Source: Caloramator mitchellensis (lineage in GTDB: Bacteria > Bacillota > Clostridia > Clostridiales > Caloramatoraceae). Taken from it: DNA of 64,000 nucleotides. Each line of letters begins with the position of its first letter. The first letter of the stretch is position 1. The DNA lies in assembly GCF_001440545.1 (NCBI RefSeq), contig NZ_LKHP01000004.1:74501-138500 (forward strand), in the 5' to 3' direction. Shown here piece after piece: positions 59,691-64,000 of the stretch. Made by a program: the position numbers and the translations under genes. The notes below the pieces were generated by a model. That model saw nothing but the letters and a program-made list of their open reading frames with translations, was not told the origin of the DNA and did not search any database.

Positions 59691-62600
59691 TACTTCAAGA
59701 TTAATTGTAGCTTTTAACTTACCATAGGTAGCCGTAACTACTGACTTAGCTCCTTTTTTTGCTTTAATAGTAATTTTGCCTTGTTTTATTGTTCCAATTT
59801 TGCCCTTCATCTCGTATTTTATTTTGCTAGTATCAATCAAATGAGCATTTCCATATAAGTCAAAACCGTATAAATTTAGATTGTAGGTTTTATTGTTTTC
59901 AACTTTTAACAGGCTATCTTTGAAACCAATGCTGGTAAATTCCTTTACCTGCTCAGTTACTTCAACTGGAATTCTTCTTGTTATATCCCCGATTGTCACC
60001 TTAATATAAGTATTTCCAATATTTTTTGCATAACAGATTCCATTTGAAACAGCAACTATATTTGAATCTTCAGATTCCCATTTAACATCAACATTTCTTA
60101 AATAGGCTGAATTCATTATGTTGTTATAACTTCCATAGGCAAAATCAACAGCAGCCAAAATTTCATTTGACATCCCCCTTGATAAGTAAATTTTATTCAA
60201 AGGTTCATTAAATTTATTCATTATACCAATTCTCTCGATAATTGGTATATTCTTTATAACAATTGAATTACCTATTGATAGCCTTGTATAGCTCAAATAT
60301 CCTCCATCCTCCATCTTAGCATATTTTTTACCTGAACCATTTCCTGAAATCAGATAATTGATGCCATTTGTAGTCCAAGTTTTAAATATATGCTGATGTC
60401 CAGAAATCACTAATATATTTTTATCCTTATTCTTTGATTTATAGTTTACTAATATGCTTTCAAGTAGCTTTCTATCCTCTTCTTTTAATGAATAGGATTT
60501 ATTTATGAAATCTCTTGTTGGAATATGAGTCATTATGATGATATTTTTCTTCTTATTCTTTGCTAATATTTCCTTCAAAAATTCATATTGCGTAGGGTCT
60601 GAATCTTTTATCGAATTATTTATAGAGCTATCCAACTTAATAATAATCGTATTCCCATAATTGTATACCTGTGATAAACCACCAAAATATGAATTAAAGT
60701 TATCACTTCCGTTTATCACATCATGGTTTCCTGCTGCAGCGATTATTTGTTTACTATAACTGCTTAAAGTCTCCTTTACACCATCCCATTCATCCTTATT
60801 GTTGCTGTCAACTATGTCGCCTACATGTAAAATCAAATCGGACGTTCCTTTGCTTGATGAGTCTAACAATTCATTCAAATAATATTTTGTATGCGTATCT
60901 GCAAATACGTCTATAGTGAACTCATTTGATTTTGGCTGTCTCAAGTTGTTCACTACAAAATTAGTAACATAAACATCTGAGACATTGCCCTTTTTATCTT
61001 TTGCATATATTGTAAGAGTTTGATTCCCTTCTAAAAGCTCTGCAGCTGGTAGTGCATAACCATAACCTGAATCATCATCATAATAGACCTTTAATTGCTT
61101 TGAATTTAGAAAAACAAATATGTCATTTTTACTAATTCCCGACTTATCATCGACAATTTTAAATGAAATTTTAGGATAGTTAGTTAACACCTTTGCGTCC
61201 TTAACTGGATAAACATTTAAAATAACAGGAGCTTTAGTGTCTTCTTCTAAAATAACATTAAATGTGTATTGCATCTCCTTTGACACATTTCCCGCTGTAT
61301 CAGCCGCAATTACACTAAAAGTGTGACTTCCTGCCGCAAGGTCCTTTGCTTCTACATATATTATATTGTTTTCAGCATCATAGATTGGTTTAACTATATT
61401 CCCATCAATTTTTACCTTTAATGATTTTTCATCTATTTTTGATTTATCGTCTAAAACCTTTACAGAAATTCTGCCTTTATTGCTATATATATTGCCTGGC
61501 TTAAAGGATGTAAACTGTGGTGGGTTATGGTCGTTTATATCGTTATAAATAAATTTTATATCGTCTATATAAATATTAGCCCTTCCGGTCAGTGCTTTAT
61601 CACTCTCGGTAAATGCGATATTCAAGAAGGTAATAGGCAGTGTAACATCCGGTATATCCGCTGTAATATATGTCCATTTCCCCTTTTCTATCTTTGAATT
61701 TAAATTTATTTTCTGTATATTTTCGTTTCCATCTAATATGTTTATATAAGCATTTCCGTTTATTCCTTCACCGTAAGCCCAGAAAGAAATTTTTTGTGGT
61801 TTTACATAGGACATATATTGAGAACTTATATTATTATCGTTTTTATCAACAAGCGTCGGCCATGTATTAACAGTTAAGTTGTCAAGTCTATCCCATTCGT
61901 TTAAATCAAATACAGTCTTTAATGAATATTTACCCTGTTTTGATTTTTCATTTGTAATAACAGCATCAGCGTTTAATAAACCTTCGGCTAAGTATCTGCT
62001 GTTATCGTTATGTTCAAAATCATCAATCAACAGCTCATCTAAATCTACATAAACGCTTGCTTTATCCATTTTGTCGTCCAATTTTGCTATAATTTGCCCT
62101 GTTCCCTTTTTATTTGCTTTAAAAAGTCCTTTTGAACTAATGCTTCCAATACCACCTAAAACTGACCATGAAACTTTTTCGTTAGGAATTTGCAGCGTTT
62201 TACCATTGTATTTAGCTACTATGCTAAATTGCTTTGTATCTCCTGATTTTAGTAATAGGCCATTTTCTGCTATTTTAATCTCTGAAACTTTATCAACAAC
62301 TGTGACATCCACGACTGACTTCTTGCCCGAAATTTCAGCAGTAATTTTTCCATTAGACGCTTTATTTGATGCAATAAAGACACCATTCTGAACTTTTCCT
62401 ATATTGCCTTCGACCTTCCAATTAATTATAGCTTTGCTTAAATCCACTTTATGATAGTTAGTGTCATATCCATTAATCTTTAATTCTGTCTTAGTATTTT
62501 TGTATACTAGTAATTGACTGTTTTCAAAAACTATTTTTTCAAGTATCTTGGAAGGTTGAGTTTTATTAACAAACAATATTGCATTTGTAAGAGCTCTTTC

Positions 62601-63776
62601 ACGTCCATCGGACAATTTATTTACAATTTTTAAAGTCGACTCACCAGGAAATTTAACATTCATCTGGGTAGAGCCTCCCCCGTCAAGCACAACTGCATCA
62701 TATGCACCTAAACTTTTTAATATATTTCCAAGTTCTGCATAAGTTGCTCCATCGCTTGAATATCCTTCATTTACGCCTGCATCTATAACAACTGAAACCA
62801 CTTTATTATCAGAAGTTATTCCAATAGCTGTTCTTGCTCTTTTTGAGCTCACATGGTTGGAATTTGCTCCATTTTTTATCATGTCTTGTGAGGTTAGCGC
62901 CTTTCCGTCGTCTACTATTTGAGTATAGGTTCCAATGACATCTGCAATACCTTGTTTGTCAAAATCAATTTTAAATTTTATCTTGTCTCCGACCTTTATG
63001 TTGTCCTTTACCCAGTTGAACTTTTTACCATGGCTTGCTATAACTACTGCATCCTTTGGTATTATTATTTCTTTTTTCCCAATTCCTAAATCCACTACTG
63101 TTCCTTCGTATTCTTTTCCAAGTTTAATTGGCTCATTTATTCCCTTTACAAGAGTTAATGCCCCATTTTGATAATAGTCTTTATAATCTATTTTTCTTTC
63201 ATCGTTTATCATGTAGTTTAATAATATCAAAGACTCTTTGAATTTTTCTCTATTTAAATTATCTATTGCAATATTTTTTTCATCATTAACAGATAAATTT
63301 GCCTGCATATGTATTTTATCTATAAATGGTTTGCCGTTAATATCTATTCCAAACACAGGGTAAATATTTTCTTCGCTTCTTGATGAAAATCCGGTCATAA
63401 CCTCCCCGTTAGTTATTTGCGGTCCTGTGCTGAATCCTGTAGACATTTCAAACATATCAGCATTGATTCCTGCCACAACATCGTTTCCCTTTAGTATTTC
63501 CCTCTCAATTTGCCCCGTTAGAGTCTCGGATTTTTTTACTCTGTCCTTTGCCTTTGAAAAAATTATTCCAACTCCTTTATTACTTAAGTCTGCAGTTAAT
63601 ATATACATATTTTTTCGGTCAGTGGATTCAACATATTTTCTTATATAATTAATGCCCTTCGAAATCTCTATATTTTTTATTTCGTTTTCATTTGTTTTTA
63701 TTTTTGAATATGCTATATTTGTAGATAATATACTTAAAGATAAAATTAGTGTTAATGCCTTTTTAAATTTTGTCAT
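59685..63776 (-). CDS. Secreted phosphodiester glycosidase / metallophosphoesterase multidomain protein
   Basis: 1363 residues. A signal peptide (ALTLILSLSILSTNIAYS) is followed by a phosphodiester glycosidase (NAGPA-like) domain, about 95-405, with GINADMFEMSTGFSTGP and VLDGGGSTQMNVKFPG near 365. Next come Ig-like bacterial (Big2-type) segments (about 410-575), a carbohydrate-binding-like segment (about 580-745), two Ig-like repeats (750-945) and a calcineurin-type metallophosphoesterase, about 950-1150. Its metal motifs are DVFADTHTK, HVGDIVDSN, AGNHDVI (near 1018), THIP and GHQHIF (near 1128). Ig-like domains end the protein. It probably trims phosphodiester-linked sugars and polymers on the surface. 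Confidence 0.88.
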   Translation of the reverse strand: MTKFKKALTLILSLSILSTNIAYSKIKTNENEIKNIEISKGINYIRKYVESTDRKNMYILTADLSNKGVGIIFSKAKDRVKKSETLTGQIEREILKGNDVVAGINADMFEMSTGFSTGPQITNGEVMTGFSSRSEENIYPVFGIDINGKPFIDKIHMQANLSVNDEKNIAIDNLNREKFKESLILLNYMINDERKIDYKDYYQNGALTLVKGINEPIKLGKEYEGTVVDLGIGKKEIIIPKDAVVIASHGKKFNWVKDNIKVGDKIKFKIDFDKQGIADVIGTYTQIVDDGKALTSQDMIKNGANSNHVSSKRARTAIGITSDNKVVSVVIDAGVNEGYSSDGATYAELGNILKSLGAYDAVVLDGGGSTQMNVKFPGESTLKIVNKLSDGRERALTNAILFVNKTQPSKILEKIVFENSQLLVYKNTKTELKINGYDTNYHKVDLSKAIINWKVEGNIGKVQNGVFIASNKASNGKITAEISGKKSVVDVTVVDKVSEIKIAENGLLLKSGDTKQFSIVAKYNGKTLQIPNEKVSWSVLGGIGSISSKGLFKANKKGTGQIIAKLDDKMDKASVYVDLDELLIDDFEHNDNSRYLAEGLLNADAVITNEKSKQGKYSLKTVFDLNEWDRLDNLTVNTWPTLVDKNDNNISSQYMSYVKPQKISFWAYGEGINGNAYINILDGNENIQKINLNSKIEKGKWTYITADIPDVTLPITFLNIAFTESDKALTGRANIYIDDIKFIYNDINDHNPPQFTSFKPGNIYSNKGRISVKVLDDKSKIDEKSLKVKIDGNIVKPIYDAENNIIYVEAKDLAAGSHTFSVIAADTAGNVSKEMQYTFNVILEEDTKAPVILNVYPVKDAKVLTNYPKISFKIVDDKSGISKNDIFVFLNSKQLKVYYDDDSGYGYALPAAELLEGNQTLTIYAKDKKGNVSDVYVTNFVVNNLRQPKSNEFTIDVFADTHTKYYLNELLDSSSKGTSDLILHVGDIVDSNNKDEWDGVKETLSSYSKQIIAAAGNHDVINGSDNFNSYFGGLSQVYNYGNTIIIKLDSSINNSIKDSDPTQYEFLKEILAKNKKKNIIIMTHIPTRDFINKSYSLKEEDRKLLESILVNYKSKNKDKNILVISGHQHIFKTWTTNGINYLISGNGSGKKYAKMEDGGYLSYTRLSIGNSIVIKNIPIIERIGIMNKFNEPLNKIYLSRGMSNEILAAVDFAYGSYNNIMNSAYLRNVDVKWESEDSNIVAVSNGICYAKNIGNTYIKVTIGDITRRIPVEVTEQVKEFTSIGFKDSLLKVENNKTYNLNLYGFDLYGNAHLIDTSKIKYEMKGKIGTIKQGKITIKAKKGAKSVVTATYGKLKATINLEVR

Positions 63777-63968
63777 ATCCTCACCCCAACGTTTTATTAT
63801 TTTGACTTATTTTTTCTTCAATTTGTTCAATATAGATTATTATACCATAAATTTTGTTAAATTTTATACATTTGATAATTTTCGACAAATAATTGTTTTC
63901 TTGTTTTATTTTTTATCACAATATATTATAATTAAGTTGTTAAAATAATATTTTTCGAGGTGGTATTT

Positions 63969-64000
63969 TTGTTAGATTTGATTAAAAAGGCTGAAGAAAC
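63969..64000 (+). CDS. Start of an unidentified gene (cut by window end)
   Basis: GAGGTGG at 63957-63963 followed by TTG at 63969 and an open frame MLDLIKKAEET to the edge. A TATAAT-like box lies about 40 bp upstream. Too short to name. Confidence 0.5.
   Translation, partial: MLDLIKKAEE

Noticed and set aside
59685-63776. Possible fusion of two genes by sequencing error
   Set aside because: The frame is open for 1363 codons with Ig-like linkers on both sides of each enzyme domain, as expected of a true multidomain protein.

Overview
The window is about 64 kb of AT-rich DNA, roughly 30% G+C. Its gene content fits an anaerobic, Gram-positive, clostridial-type Firmicute: ferredoxin-dependent 2-oxoacid oxidation coupled to phosphotransbutyrylase and butyrate kinase, a glmS ribozyme, CdaA/CdaR, AddAB, many LysM/peptidoglycan-binding exoproteins, a GerMN lipoprotein and a DUF1540 small protein. 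A Caloramator-like member of the Clostridiaceae is my guess; this is inference, because no rRNA is present. Most genes lie on the minus strand in short operons separated by clear hairpin terminators. I saw no tRNA, rRNA, CRISPR array, prophage or intact insertion sequence.

Layout. 1-2.3 kb: NAD(P)HX repair enzyme, AcpS and two unknown small proteins. 2.5-4.4 kb: mobA, a formate/nitrite-type channel and a broken C-terminal scrap of a molybdopterin formate dehydrogenase, which looks like the remains of a formate-oxidation locus. 4.4-10.7 kb: an AddA/AddB helicase-nuclease pair whose AddB-like subunit lacks a Walker A motif, with an upstream lipoprotein and a membrane-anchored protein. 12.4-18.7 kb: PepF, a LysM-CAP protein, an M16C protease and SfsA. 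18.8-22.4 kb: an ABC exporter operon ending in its TetR-family gene, with a palindromic candidate operator on the promoter. 22.4-24.8 kb: a NifX-like gene scrap, a SLAC1/TDT channel and a GerMN lipoprotein. 24.8-28.2 kb: DUF362 ferredoxin protein, APC permease and ferritin.

28.3-34.5 kb: two CstA-family transporters flanking a LytS/LytT two-component pair, an arrangement like known pyruvate-sensing systems. 34.7-36.5 kb: LarE and an AlbA_2-type protein with an apparent internal deletion. 36.9-40.5 kb: glmS with its glmS ribozyme, then glmM. 40.6-41.9 kb: DUF134 regulator divergent from two small unknown proteins. 41.9-48.3 kb: one operon reading buk-ptb-buk-P-loop ATPase-ferredoxin-alpha-beta-gamma, which would oxidise (branched-chain) 2-oxoacids to acyl-CoA and conserve the thioester as ATP. 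48.4-52 kb: cdaA-cdaR plus an FAD-dependent oxidoreductase. 52.1-64 kb: cell-envelope and surface functions (BON protein, PG-binding/LysM protein, L,D-transpeptidase, NlpC/P60-like enzyme, soluble chemoreceptor, and a 1363-residue phosphodiester glycosidase-metallophosphoesterase).

The most unusual observation is a 38-bp sequence present twice and identical. One copy lies between sfsA and the ABC operon; the other sits inside the P1 loop of the glmS ribozyme. Other points of interest are two terminator-like hairpins whose 3' arm contains the ribosome-binding site of the next gene, a repeated ATATGCCCATTATT motif on the SLAC1 promoter and next to the NifX scrap, and a long imperfect hairpin after the APC permease.
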